Below the pieces are notes generated by a model. The model was not told the origin of the DNA, made no database searches, and saw only the letters and a program-made list of their open reading frames with translations. This document shows positions 27,996-35,963 of a DNA stretch of 64,000 nucleotides, piece after piece (positions within the stretch are counted from its first letter, which is position 1; each line of letters begins with the position of its first letter). A program made the translations under genes and the position numbers. This DNA comes from Streptacidiphilus jeojiense (GTDB lineage: Bacteria; Actinomycetota; Actinomycetes; Streptomycetales; Streptomycetaceae). Location of the stretch: positions 124,001-188,000 of the forward strand of contig NZ_JOEH01000007.1 of the NCBI RefSeq assembly GCF_000719095.1. The letters run 5' to 3'.

Positions 27996-28091
27996 ACTGG
28001 TGATTCACCGATCCGATCGACTGCCGTCAGGGCCAGGACCCGGGCCGGAGGACGACGGGCCCCTCGGTCGGACTCGACGGCCGGGCTGTCG

Positions 28092-28107
28092 CCTGAAACG
28101 TTTCTGA
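28092..28107. promoter_or_regulatory. LacI-type operator candidate O2
   Basis: CCTGAAACGTTTCTGA contains the perfect palindrome GAAACGTTTC. It sits 9 bases before TTGACA at 28117, so a bound repressor would cover the importer promoter. Confidence 0.6.
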
Positions 28108-28116
28108 CACAGAGTC

Positions 28117-28155
28117 TTGACAGGTTGACAGTTCATGGCCCACTGTCCTCTACAT
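28117..28155 (+). promoter_or_regulatory. promoter candidate for the sugar importer operon
   Basis: TTGACA occurs at 28117 and 28125. CTACAT at 28150 could serve as a -10 with 19-base spacing from the second. The -10 is weak. Confidence 0.35.
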
Positions 28156-28214
28156 CGTTGGAAATCCCTCGCCCCCTCCTCCCTCCACCCTTCTTCCGAG
28201 GATGTGATCGGCGC

Positions 28215-29333
28215 ATGAACGCCTCCCCCCGGACCAGAGCCGCGACCGCGGCGCTCGTCACCACCGGACTGTTCCTGGCAGTGACCGCATGCACCAACTC
28301 CGGTTCCGCCACTGCCCCTTCGTCGTCCTCCGGGGCCACGGCCGCCGGTACCGCCGCCGCCCAGCAGGTGGTCTCGCCGTCCGGTTCCCCGGCCGGCCCC
28401 GGCTGCACCTACCAGACCTACGCCGGGGGTGTGCCGCAGCTGGACATCACCGACGGCAAGACCATCGTCGGCTTCTCCCAGTCCGAGTCCACCAGCAACC
28501 CGTTCCGTGCCACCGAGACCAAGAGCATCGAGGACGAGGCCAAGCGCCTGGGCGTGAAGCTGATCGAGCGCAACGCCAACGCCGATGTGAACGCCCAGAA
28601 CTCGCAGATCGAGGACATGATCGCGCAGGGCGCGAAGGTGCTGATCGTGGCCCCGGAGAACTCCGACGGCCTCGGGCCGGCCCTCGCCCAGGCCAAGGCC
28701 AAGAAGATCCCGGTGCTCACCATCGACCGCACCGTCACCGGCACCGCCTGCTCCGACTTCATCGCCTTCATCGGCTCCGACTTCTACGGCCAGGCCCAGA
28801 TAGCCGCCGACGACCTGGCCGGCGCCACCGGCGGTACCGCCCATGTGGCGATCCTGCAGGGCACTCCGGGCAACAACGTCTCGGCCGACCGCACCAAGGG
28901 ATTCACCGACAAGCTCGCCGCCAAGTACCCGGGCATGACCGTGGTGGCCTCGCAGACCGCCAACTTCGACCAGACCGACGGCCAGAAGGTGATGGAGCAG
29001 CTGCTCCAGGCGCACTCCGACATCAACGCCGTCTACGCCGAGAACGACGCCATGGCCCTGGGCGCGATCCAGGCGATCAAGTCCGCCGGGAAGACGCCGG
29101 GCAAGGACGTCAAGGTCGTCACCATCGACGGGATCCAGCAGGCCGTCCAGGACGTCGCCGCCGGGCAGGTAGTGGCGGACATCGAGACCAATCCGCGCTT
29201 CGGCCCGCTGGCGTTCCAGTCCCTCAAGGACTTCTTCGGGACCACCGGCGTCCAGCCCAAGGTCATCATCAAGGACTCCCACTTCACCAGCGCCAACGCC
29301 CAGCAGGCGCTGACCCAGGGGCTCGTCTACTGA
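28215..29333 (+). CDS. sugar ABC importer, substrate-binding lipoprotein (YtfQ-like)
   Basis: A protein of 372 residues with a lipoprotein signal (lipobox AVTAC at about residue 26) and a serine/alanine linker. A periplasmic-binding-protein type I fold follows from about residue 75 (TIVGFSQSESTSNPFR, DMIAQGAKVLIVAPEN, VLTIDRTVTGT, VYAENDAMALGAIQAIK). This arrangement resembles YtfQ, the galactofuranose-binding protein of E. coli, and the following ATPase plus two permeases reproduce the ytfQRT-yjfF layout. The exact sugar is not provable: arabinofuranose or galactofuranose are attractive given the GH54 neighbour. ATG 28215 has a somewhat distant GAGGA. Confidence 0.87.
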   Translation: MNASPRTRAATAALVTTGLFLAVTACTNSGSATAPSSSSGATAAGTAAAQQVVSPSGSPAGPGCTYQTYAGGVPQLDITDGKTIVGFSQSESTSNPFRATETKSIEDEAKRLGVKLIERNANADVNAQNSQIEDMIAQGAKVLIVAPENSDGLGPALAQAKAKKIPVLTIDRTVTGTACSDFIAFIGSDFYGQAQIAADDLAGATGGTAHVAILQGTPGNNVSADRTKGFTDKLAAKYPGMTVVASQTANFDQTDGQKVMEQLLQAHSDINAVYAENDAMALGAIQAIKSAGKTPGKDVKVVTIDGIQQAVQDVAAGQVVADIETNPRFGPLAFQSLKDFFGTTGVQPKVIIKDSHFTSANAQQALTQGLVY

Positions 29334-29349
29334 ACCGGCCGGCAACGGT

Positions 29350-29383
29350 TCCCGGGGGCCGCGCCGAGAGGCGGCCCCCGGGA
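29350..29383 (+). terminator. intra-operon stem-loop after the binding-protein gene
   Basis: A 13-bp perfect GC stem (29350-29362 with 29371-29383) with an 8-base loop lies between the binding-protein stop and the ATPase start. Such hairpins commonly make the binding protein more abundant than the membrane parts. Confidence 0.7.
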
Positions 29384-29406
29384 GCCCCGCGGTCCCGTAC
29401 GAGGAG

Positions 29407-29418
29407 GACAACGTTGGT
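29407..29418. promoter_or_regulatory. CAACGTTG palindrome over the ATPase start codon
   Basis: GACAACGTTGGT matches the operator-like element at 27872 at 11 of 12 bases but overlaps the TTG start. It may be an intragenic operator or chance. Confidence 0.3.
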
Positions 29419-31030
29419 CCAGCAGGACCCGGGCCCCGCACCCGACTCCGTCCTGGAGGCCGTGGGGGTCGACAAGAGCTTCGCGGGCGTGCACGCCCTG
29501 CGCGGCGTGGACTTCGCCCTGCGGCCGGGCGAGGTGCACGCGCTGATCGGCGAGAACGGCGCCGGCAAGTCCACCCTGATCAAGGTGGTGACCGGGGTGT
29601 ACCGCCCCGACGCGGGCCGGGTCCGGCTGGCGGGCGCGGACCGGGAGTTCCGCAATCCGCTGGAGGCGCAGGCCGCCGGGATCTCCACGATCTACCAGGA
29701 GGTCAACCTGGTGCCGCTGATGTCGGTGGCGCGCAACCTCTACCTGGGCCGCGAACCCCGGCGGCTGGGCCTGGTCGACGTGGGCCGGATGAACCGTCAG
29801 GCGGCCCAGGAGCTGCGCCGCTTCGGGGTGGACACCGACGTCACCCGGCCGCTGCGCACGCTGGGGCTGGGCGCGCAGCAGATGGTGGCGCTGGCACGGG
29901 CGGTCCAGGTGGACGCCAAGGTGGTGATCATGGACGAGCCGACGTCGTCGCTGGAGCCCCGCGAGGTGGACACCCTGTTCGAGGTGATCTGGGGGCTCAA
30001 GGCGCAGGGCATCGCCGTCGTCTACGTCAGCCACCGGCTGGACGAGCTCTACGCGGTCTGCGACCGGGTGACCGTGATGCGCGACGGCGCGGTCGTGCAC
30101 ACCGGCGAGATCGCCGGGCTGGAGCGGTTGCGGCTGATCTCGCTGATGCTCGGCCGGGAGATGTCCGCGGTGCGGGAGAAGGGCGCCACCGCCTTCGAGG
30201 CGGACCGCAGCGCCGGCGCCGGCGGCCGCCCGGCACTCAGGGCGACGGATCTGAGCCTGCGTCACCGTCTGCACCGGGTCTCCCTGGAGATCCGCCCTGG
30301 CGAGGTCGTCGGTCTTGGCGGCCTGCTGGGCGCGGGCCGCAGCGAGACCGCCAAGGCCATCACCGGCGCGCTGGCCACCGACAGCGGCACCGTCGAGGTC
30401 GACGGGACCCGCCTGCAGCACCGCAGCCCCGCCGCCGCGATGCGGGCCGGCGTGGTGATGCTGGCCGAGGACCGCAAGGCCGAGGGAATCATCCCCAACC
30501 TCTCGGTCCGCGAGAACATCGTGCTGGCCGCGCTGCCCCGGCTCTCCCGGGCCGGCCTGGTGGACCGGCGCAGGCAGGACGAGGTGGTCCGGCTCTTCAT
30601 GGACCGGCTGCGGATCAAGGCCGCCGGCCCGGACCAGAAGGTCAGCGACCTGTCCGGCGGCAACCAGCAGAAGGTGCTGCTCGCCCGCTGGCTCTGCCTG
30701 CAGCCCAAGGTCCTGCTGCTGGACGAGCCCACCCGCGGCATCGACGTCGGTGCCAAGGCCGAAGTGCAGGCGCTGATCAACGAGTTGGCCGAGGACGGGC
30801 TCGGCGTGCTGCTGATCTCCTCGGAGCTGGAGGAGCTGATCGAGGGCTCGGACCGGGTGGTGGTCCTCAAGGACGGCCGCGTGGTCGGCGAGCTGGAGGG
30901 CGACGGGGTCACCGAGGACGCACTGCTCGGCGCACTGGCCCAGGACGCCGATGCCCGGGACGCCGATACCCGGGACACCGATACCCAGGACACCGATGCC
31001 AAGGACCAGGACAAGGAGCCCACCCCATGA
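29414..31030 (+). CDS. sugar ABC importer, ATP-binding protein with two ATPase domains (YtfR/RbsA-like)
   Basis: A protein of 538 residues starting at TTG 29414 with GAGGAGG 6 bases upstream. Two ABC domains: domain 1 has Walker A GENGAGKST, signature-region LGAQQM and Walker B VVIMDEPTSSL. Domain 2 has a degenerate Walker A (GLLGAGRSE), signature LSGGNQQK and Walker B VLLLDEPTRGID. This is the standard RbsA/XylG/YtfR arrangement for CUT2 monosaccharide importers. The C-terminus ends in an unusual acidic repeat (DADAR, DADTR, DTDTQ, DTDAK) coded by a 15-base tandem repeat. It overlaps the next gene by 4 bases (ATGA). Confidence 0.93.
   Translation: MVQQDPGPAPDSVLEAVGVDKSFAGVHALRGVDFALRPGEVHALIGENGAGKSTLIKVVTGVYRPDAGRVRLAGADREFRNPLEAQAAGISTIYQEVNLVPLMSVARNLYLGREPRRLGLVDVGRMNRQAAQELRRFGVDTDVTRPLRTLGLGAQQMVALARAVQVDAKVVIMDEPTSSLEPREVDTLFEVIWGLKAQGIAVVYVSHRLDELYAVCDRVTVMRDGAVVHTGEIAGLERLRLISLMLGREMSAVREKGATAFEADRSAGAGGRPALRATDLSLRHRLHRVSLEIRPGEVVGLGGLLGAGRSETAKAITGALATDSGTVEVDGTRLQHRSPAAAMRAGVVMLAEDRKAEGIIPNLSVRENIVLAALPRLSRAGLVDRRRQDEVVRLFMDRLRIKAAGPDQKVSDLSGGNQQKVLLARWLCLQPKVLLLDEPTRGIDVGAKAEVQALINELAEDGLGVLLISSELEELIEGSDRVVVLKDGRVVGELEGDGVTEDALLGALAQDADARDADTRDTDTQDTDAKDQDKEPTP
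30944..31003 (+). repeat. 15-base tandem repeat, four copies
   Basis: Units start at 30944, 30959, 30974 and 30989 with consensus GACRCCGATRCCCRG. They are in frame at the 3' end of the ATPase gene and encode a five-residue acidic motif. Confidence 0.85.
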
Positions 31031-31992
31031 GCACCCTCGCCTGGACCGGCGCCCTGCGCGACCGCGACCGGCTGCTGAGACTGCTTCAGGAGTACGGCGT
31101 CTACGCGGCACTGGCCGTCCTGTTCCTGGTCGCCGTCGGGTTGAACTCCGACTTCCTGTCGGCGGGCAACGTCCGCATCCAGCTCTTCCAGGTCGCCCCC
31201 ACCCTGCTGGTGGCCCTCGGCATGGCCCTGGTGATCGGCACCGAGGGCATCGACCTCTCGGTCGGCGCCGTGGTCGCGCTCGCCGCCGCGGTGGTACCGC
31301 TCTACCTGGGCTACGGGCTGGCGTTCGCGCTGCTGATAGCCCTGGCCCTGGGCGCCGTCTCCGGTGCGGTCGGCGGGGCGATGGTGGCCTTCACCCGGGT
31401 GCAGCCGATCGTGGCGACGCTCTCGCTGATGATCGGCGTACGCGGGCTGGCCGAGATCGTCAACGGCGACTCGGCCAAGCCGGTCACCGACACCGCACTG
31501 CTCTCCCTGGGCTCGGACAGCCTGGCCGGCATCCCGCTGATGGCCTGGATCACCGCGCTGGTCGCGCTGGCCGTGGGCCTGGTGGTGCGGCGCACCACCT
31601 TCGGCCGCCGGCTGGTCGCGATCGGCGACAACCGCCAGGCCAGCCGACTGGCGGGACTGCCGGTGCGGCGGGTGCTGCTGACCGTCTACCTGGTCTCCGG
31701 GGTGCTGGCCGCCCTCGCCGGAGTGATGATCGTCGGCCACGGCGCCGAGGCCGACCCGGCCAACCAGGGGCTCAACATGGAACTCAACGCGATCACCGCC
31801 GTGGTCGTCGGCGGCACCCCGCTGACCGGCGGCCGGGTCCGGGTGCTCGGCACCGTGGCCGGGGCGCTGTTCATGCAGCTGATCACCGCGGTGCTCACCC
31901 AGCACAACGTGCCCAACTCGTACACCCAGATCGTCGAGGCGGCCATCATCTGCTGCGCCGTGTACGCATCGCAGGAGCGTGGTACCCGATGA
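31027..31992 (+). CDS. sugar ABC importer, permease 1 (YtfT-like)
   Basis: A protein of 321 residues of the BPD_transp_2 family (CUT2 permeases, about ten helices). The typical GTEGIDLSVGAVVALAA segment is near residue 72, and IGDNRQASRLAGLPVRRV, the cytoplasmic coupling loop, is near 200. TAVVVGGTPLTGG near 258 is another family mark. It starts in an ATGA overlap with the ATPase stop and ends overlapping permease 2 by 4 bases, so translation is coupled. A second distinct permease implies a heterodimeric channel, as in the YtfT-YjfF system. Confidence 0.92.
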   Translation: MSTLAWTGALRDRDRLLRLLQEYGVYAALAVLFLVAVGLNSDFLSAGNVRIQLFQVAPTLLVALGMALVIGTEGIDLSVGAVVALAAAVVPLYLGYGLAFALLIALALGAVSGAVGGAMVAFTRVQPIVATLSLMIGVRGLAEIVNGDSAKPVTDTALLSLGSDSLAGIPLMAWITALVALAVGLVVRRTTFGRRLVAIGDNRQASRLAGLPVRRVLLTVYLVSGVLAALAGVMIVGHGAEADPANQGLNMELNAITAVVVGGTPLTGGRVRVLGTVAGALFMQLITAVLTQHNVPNSYTQIVEAAIICCAVYASQERGTR

Positions 31993-33017
31993 GTCCGACC
32001 GTCCTCCCCCCGACCACGCTGTCCTCCGGCCCCGGTCCCGGCCCGTCCGCCGCCTCGGCCCGGCTGCCGCTGCGCGAGCGGCTCGCGGCCCAGGTCCAGC
32101 GGCGCGGCGCGCTGGCGGTGCTGGTGCTGGTCGCCGCCATCGCCTCGGCCACCTCCGCGACCTTCCCCACCTGGTCCAACGTCAGCAGCATCCTGGGCAA
32201 CAACGCCTTCGTCTGGCTGCTCGCGCTGGGCATGACCTTCGTGATCATCACCGGCGGCATCGACCTGTCCGTCGGCTCGCTGTACGCCCTCGGCGGTGTC
32301 CTGGGCGCCTACGGCGCGCAGACCGGCGGGACCTGGCTGGCGATCCTGCTGCCGCTGGCGGTCGGCGCCGGCTGGGGAACCGTCCAGGGGCTGCTGATCG
32401 CCCGCGCCGGGATGGCGCCGTTCATCGTCACCCTGGCCGGGCTGCTCGGCGCCCGCGGCCTGTTGCAGGCGGTCACCCACGAGGGCGCGACCACCTACCT
32501 GGTCCCGGCCGGGTCCTGGTTCCGCAACCTCGGCGCCGGCGTCTGGACACCGGTGATCCTGGTGGGCGTGCTGTTCGCGCTGGGCGGTCTGCTGCTGACC
32601 CGCAGCCGGTTCGGCGCCACGCTCACCGCGCTGGGCGGCAACGAGAACGCCGCGCTGCTGATGGGCCTGCCGGTGGCCCGCGCCAAGGTCCTGGTCTACC
32701 TGCTCTCCGGCACCCTGGCCGCCGGAGCCGGAGCCCTGGGCAGCGCCAGGCTCGGTTCCGGCGTCACCACCATCGGCGTCGGCTACGAGCTCACCGCGAT
32801 CGCCGCCGTGGTGATCGGCGGCACCCTGCTCACCGGCGGCAGCGGCTCGATCGGCGGCACCGTCAGCGGAGTGCTGCTGCTCGCGGTCATCCACAACCTG
32901 ATCGACCACTACTTCTCCCAGTACGGATCGGCGTTCACCGACGCCGTCAACGGTGCCTTCCTGGCCCTGGTGGTCCTGCTGCAGACGCTGCTCAGCCGGA
33001 CCCAGCAGCTGACCTGA
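31989..33017 (+). CDS. sugar ABC importer, permease 2 (YjfF-like)
   Basis: A protein of 342 residues, BPD_transp_2 family. A short proline/serine N-terminal tail is followed by about ten helices with ITGGIDLSVGSLYALGG near residue 85, LGGNENAALLMGLPVARAK near 215 and AVVIGGTLLTGGSGS near 276. The presence of two permeases after one ATPase matches YtfT plus YjfF. It is the last gene of the four-gene importer; a 79-base gap with direct repeats separates it from the LacI gene on the same strand, which may also be read from this operon. Confidence 0.92.
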   Translation: MSPTVLPPTTLSSGPGPGPSAASARLPLRERLAAQVQRRGALAVLVLVAAIASATSATFPTWSNVSSILGNNAFVWLLALGMTFVIITGGIDLSVGSLYALGGVLGAYGAQTGGTWLAILLPLAVGAGWGTVQGLLIARAGMAPFIVTLAGLLGARGLLQAVTHEGATTYLVPAGSWFRNLGAGVWTPVILVGVLFALGGLLLTRSRFGATLTALGGNENAALLMGLPVARAKVLVYLLSGTLAAGAGALGSARLGSGVTTIGVGYELTAIAAVVIGGTLLTGGSGSIGGTVSGVLLLAVIHNLIDHYFSQYGSAFTDAVNGAFLALVVLLQTLLSRTQQLT

Positions 33018-33060
33018 CCCGCCCTCCCGGCGGGAGACCCGCTCCCCCGCCGGGAGACCC
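33018..33060 (+). repeat. two overlapping 23-base direct repeats with hairpin potential
   Basis: Copies at 33018-33040 and 33038-33060 differ at about three positions, each ending CGGGAGACCC. The first forms CTCCCG-G-CGGGAG. They lie between permease 2 and the LacI gene and could reduce read-through. Confidence 0.6.
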
Positions 33061-33096
33061 AGGAACCCAGGAGACCCAGGACCAGGAAAGAGTGCC

Positions 33097-34173
33097 GTGG
33101 GCGTCAGCCTGAAGGACGTCGCGCTGCGCGCCGGCGTGTCCGTGAAGACCGTCTCGAACGTGGTCAACCACTACCCCCATGTGACACCGGCGACCCGGGC
33201 CCGGGTCCAGCACGCCATCGACGAGCTGGGCTATCGGCCCAATCTGATGGCACGTCATCTGCGCAAGGGGCGCACCGGCATCATCGCGCTGGCCGTCCCC
33301 GAGCTGGGCAACCCCTACTTCGCCGAGGTCGCCGGGGCGGTGATCGACGCCGCCGCCCGGCACGAGCAGACCGTCCTGCTGGACCACACCGCCGGGCTGC
33401 GGGAGAAGGAGGCCCTGGTCTCCCAGGGCTTCCGGGCGCACGTCATCGACGGGCTGATCCTCAGCCCGATACAGCTGGAGTCCGAGGACCTGCTGGCCCG
33501 CACCGCGGGACCGCCGATGGTGCTGCTCGGCGAGCGCGAGTACGACGCACCGTACGACCACATCGCCATCGACAATGTCGCGGCCGCCAGGGCTGCGGTG
33601 CGGCACCTGCTGGACCTGGGCCGCAGCAGGATCGCCTTCCTCGGCGCCCGCGAGGAGAGCGCGCGCCAGCCGGCCCATCTGCGGCTGAGCGGCTGGCGCC
33701 AGGAGATCGCCGCCTCCGGCGGACTCGCCAGGGACGCGCTGGTCGCCGCCACCGACGGCTTCGACCGGCGCGACGGAGCCGTCGCGATGGCCGCCCTGCT
33801 GGACCGGGGCGAACGGCCCGACGCCGTGTTCGCCTACAACGACCTGGTCGCGCTGGGCGCGATGCGCGTCCTGTCGGAGCGCGGGCTGCGGGTGCCCGAG
33901 GACATCGCCGTGGTCGGGTTCGACGACGTCGAGGAGGGCCGCTACGCGGCGGTCTCGCTGACCACCGTCGCGCCGGACAAGCACGCCATCGCCCGGCTGG
34001 CGGTGGACTGCCTGCTGGAGCGCATCGGCGCGGCCGGGGCGGATCCGGCGCCCCCGCCGCGCCGCATCAGGCCAGGGCACCGGCTGGTGATCCGCGAGTC
34101 CACCGCCGGGCGTCCGAGCCGCCCCCGCCCGCCGCCCGGCAACTGGTCCGCGCCCGGGCCCGGGCCGGGCTAG
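33097..34173 (+). CDS. LacI-family transcriptional regulator (A)
   Basis: A protein of 358 residues from GTG 33097 with AGGAAAG upstream. The N-terminal helix-turn-helix is LKDVALRAGVSVKTVSNVVN. The hinge helix (NLMARHLRKGRTG) and a periplasmic-binding-like sensor domain (NPYFAEVAGAVIDAAARHEQ, VVGFDDVEEGRYA, LTTVAPDK) follow. LacI proteins repress sugar operons until the sugar binds. It follows the importer operon and is its natural regulator. Its recognition helix is the same as in the converging LacI gene at 34170, implying similar operators. The two genes end on the same CTAG, overlapping by 4 bases. Confidence 0.92.
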   Translation: MGVSLKDVALRAGVSVKTVSNVVNHYPHVTPATRARVQHAIDELGYRPNLMARHLRKGRTGIIALAVPELGNPYFAEVAGAVIDAAARHEQTVLLDHTAGLREKEALVSQGFRAHVIDGLILSPIQLESEDLLARTAGPPMVLLGEREYDAPYDHIAIDNVAAARAAVRHLLDLGRSRIAFLGAREESARQPAHLRLSGWRQEIAASGGLARDALVAATDGFDRRDGAVAMAALLDRGERPDAVFAYNDLVALGAMRVLSERGLRVPEDIAVVGFDDVEEGRYAAVSLTTVAPDKHAIARLAVDCLLERIGAAGADPAPPPRRIRPGHRLVIRESTAGRPSRPRPPPGNWSAPGPGPG

Positions 34174-35204
34174 CGCCGCCGGCTGCTCTCGCGCACCACC
34201 AGCCGGTAGCCCGGGACCAGGAACTGGCTGGGTGCGCTGTCACCGTGCAGGATTCGCTCCAGCAGCAGGCTGACGGCCAGCTCGGCGATCTTCGTCTTGT
34301 CCGGGGCGATGGTGGTCAGCGACGGGATCGCGTACTCGGCCTCCTCCACGTCGTCGAAGCCGACGAAGGCGATGTCCTCCGGTATCCGCAGCCCCGCCTC
34401 GTGCACCGCACGCATCGCGCCCAGCGCCAGCAGGTCGTTGAAGCAGAAGACCGCGTCCGGGCGCTCGGGCAGCTTCAGCAGCCGCCGCATCGCCGCGGCG
34501 CCGTCGGGCCGGAAGTAGGAGCGCACCGGCGGAAAGAGCGCCGGATCGGGCTGCAGGCCGGCGCTCTCCAGCGCCTCGGCGTACCCCTGCAGCCGCTGCT
34601 GCGCCGTCGCCCGGGGGGACGGGTCCTGCCAGCCGATGGCGGCGATGCGCCGGTATCCCTGGTCCACCAGGTGCTGGGTCGCGTCCCGGGCCGCCGAGAC
34701 GTTGTCGATGTGCACCCGGTCCGCCACCGGGCCCAGGTCCGCCTCGCCGAGCAGCACCAGCGGGATCGGGCGCTCCCGGTCCACCAGCTCCGCCTGGTCC
34801 AGGCCGAGCGGGCTGAGGATCACCCCGTCGATCATGGGGTCGCCCAGACCGGAGGCGATCCGCAGCTCCGCGACCGGGTCTCCCCCGGTGTCGTCCATCA
34901 GCACCGTGCAGCCGTGCCGGCGGGCCGCGGCGGTCACCTCGACCGCCAGTTCGGCGAAGTACGGCGAGGGCAGTTCGGGGAAGGCCAGCGCGATCACTCC
35001 GCTGCGCCCGGTGCGCAGCCGACGGGCCATCACATTCGGGTGGTAGCCCAGCTCGTCGATGGCCTGCTGCACCCGCGCCCGGGTCTCCTCGGCGACCTGG
35101 ACCGAGCCGTTGACCACGTTGGAGACCGTCTTCACCGAGACCCCCGCGGCCTCCGCCACGTCCTTGAGCCGCGGTACCGCCGAGCCACCGGTCCTCGCCG
35201 CCAT
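34170..35204 (-). CDS. LacI-family transcriptional regulator (B)
   Basis: A protein of 344 residues from ATG 35204. The helix-turn-helix is LKDVAEAAGVSVKTVSNVVN, then the hinge NVMARRLRTGRSG and a sensor domain (SPYFAELAVEVTAAARRHG, FVGFDDVEEAEYAIPSLTT, SRRR end). It is clearly a paralogue of regulator A with a diverged sensor, so it may respond to a different sugar while binding the same kind of AACGTT-centred dyad. It converges with A and shares its CTAG stop. Upstream, TTTCAACGTGAGAA (about 35260) is a weak candidate autoregulatory site. Confidence 0.92.
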   Translation of the reverse strand: MAARTGGSAVPRLKDVAEAAGVSVKTVSNVVNGSVQVAEETRARVQQAIDELGYHPNVMARRLRTGRSGVIALAFPELPSPYFAELAVEVTAAARRHGCTVLMDDTGGDPVAELRIASGLGDPMIDGVILSPLGLDQAELVDRERPIPLVLLGEADLGPVADRVHIDNVSAARDATQHLVDQGYRRIAAIGWQDPSPRATAQQRLQGYAEALESAGLQPDPALFPPVRSYFRPDGAAAMRRLLKLPERPDAVFCFNDLLALGAMRAVHEAGLRIPEDIAFVGFDDVEEAEYAIPSLTTIAPDKTKIAELAVSLLLERILHGDSAPSQFLVPGYRLVVRESSRRR

Positions 35205-35326
35205 GGACTCACCCCCGTCACCCTCGGCGGGCGGGCTCCTCGAGCCCTCCATCACGCCGTTTCAACGTGAGAATAGCGGCCCTGAGGGCGCAGGAGCGCC
35301 ACCGGATCATTTTCCGGGTCCGGTAT

Positions 35327-35351
35327 GCAACTGGGGTGCCTCCCCAGGCGT
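35327..35351 (+). promoter_or_regulatory. ECF-type autoregulatory promoter candidate
   Basis: GCAACT and CGT are separated by 16 bases, like GGAAC-N16-CGT promoters of ECF sigma factors. The spacer contains an inverted repeat, CTGGGG with CCCCAG (35331-35347). Confidence 0.4.
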
Positions 35352-35359
35352 GAACACTG

Positions 35360-35383
35360 CGGCAGCGCCGAGGAGCGCTGCCG
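35360..35383 (+). promoter_or_regulatory. leader hairpin of the sigma factor gene
   Basis: A 9-bp perfect stem (CGGCAGCGC with GCGCTGCCG) closes a 6-base loop CGAGGA, directly at the start of the predicted transcript and 26 bases before the ribosome-site start codon region ends. Confidence 0.4.
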
Positions 35384-35409
35384 GATGCGCGAACAGGAGG
35401 GGAGGCGCG

Positions 35410-35961
35410 GTGAGGGACGAGCCCAGTTTGGACTTCGACGGGTTCTATGCCGCGACGTACCGGCGGATGGTGGGCCAGCTGTATGCGATGACCGGCAGTC
35501 TGGGCGAGGCCGAGGACTGCGTGCAGGAGGCCTATGCACGCGCCTGGCAGCGCTGGGCCAAGGTCAGCAGACACGGTGCGCCCGAGGCCTGGGTGCGCAC
35601 CGTCGCCTACCGGCTCAGCGTCTCGACCTGGCGCAAGACCGTGAACCGGCTCTCGGCGCACCGCCGCGAGCGCGGGCAGGGCGTGGTGCAGGGGCTGAAC
35701 CCGGATCACCTGGCCCTGGTGGCGGCGCTCCGCAGGATCTCGCCCGACCAGCGCGAGTCGATCGTGCTCTACCACCTGGTCGGTCTGTCCGTGGAGGAGA
35801 TAGCCGCCCAGAGCGGGGTCCCGGCCGGGACCGTCAAGGCCCGGCTCTCCCGCGGGCGCAGGGCCCTGGCCCCGCATCTGAGCGAGTCCGTCGAACCGGC
35901 GCCGGCCTACCGCACCGACCAGGGCGCCGCCCCGCGGCCCAGCACCGGGAAGGAGATCTAG
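35410..35961 (+). CDS. ECF RNA polymerase sigma factor (SigE-family type)
   Basis: A protein of 183 residues from GTG 35410 with a strong GGAGGGGAGG ribosome site 4 bases upstream. Sigma region 2 is at about 10-75 (FDGFYAATYRRMVGQLYAMTGSLGEAED is its start, here residues 9-36 in part). Region 4 is at about 105-155 (RISPDQRESIVLYHLVGLS, then GVPAGTVKARLSRGRRAL). ECF factors direct polymerase to stress or envelope promoters and are held by membrane anti-sigma partners. The next gene starts 2 bases after its stop and encodes a membrane protein, its likely partner. A GCAAC/CGT promoter-like pair upstream suggests autoregulation. Confidence 0.9.
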   Translation: MRDEPSLDFDGFYAATYRRMVGQLYAMTGSLGEAEDCVQEAYARAWQRWAKVSRHGAPEAWVRTVAYRLSVSTWRKTVNRLSAHRRERGQGVVQGLNPDHLALVAALRRISPDQRESIVLYHLVGLSVEEIAAQSGVPAGTVKARLSRGRRALAPHLSESVEPAPAYRTDQGAAPRPSTGKEI

Positions 35962-35963
35962 CC

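Larger units (their letters stand above)
27771..28214. promoter_or_regulatory. divergent control region of glutaminase-like gene and sugar importer
   Basis: A 444-base gap with no credible gene. It holds two GAAACG dyads (27980, 28092), two copies of a 16-base element ACAWCGTTGGAAATCC (27873 and 28152), an overlapping CGTTGACAACG palindrome at 27868-27878, and two TTGACA hexamers at 28117 and 28125. The base composition is noticeably more AT-rich than the flanking genes. Confidence 0.65.

Noticed and set aside
28289..29413. Upstream extension of the ATPase frame through the binding-protein gene
   Set aside because: Out-of-frame arginine-rich reading. The TTG at 29414 has GAGGAGG at correct spacing, and the ABC domain begins right after it.
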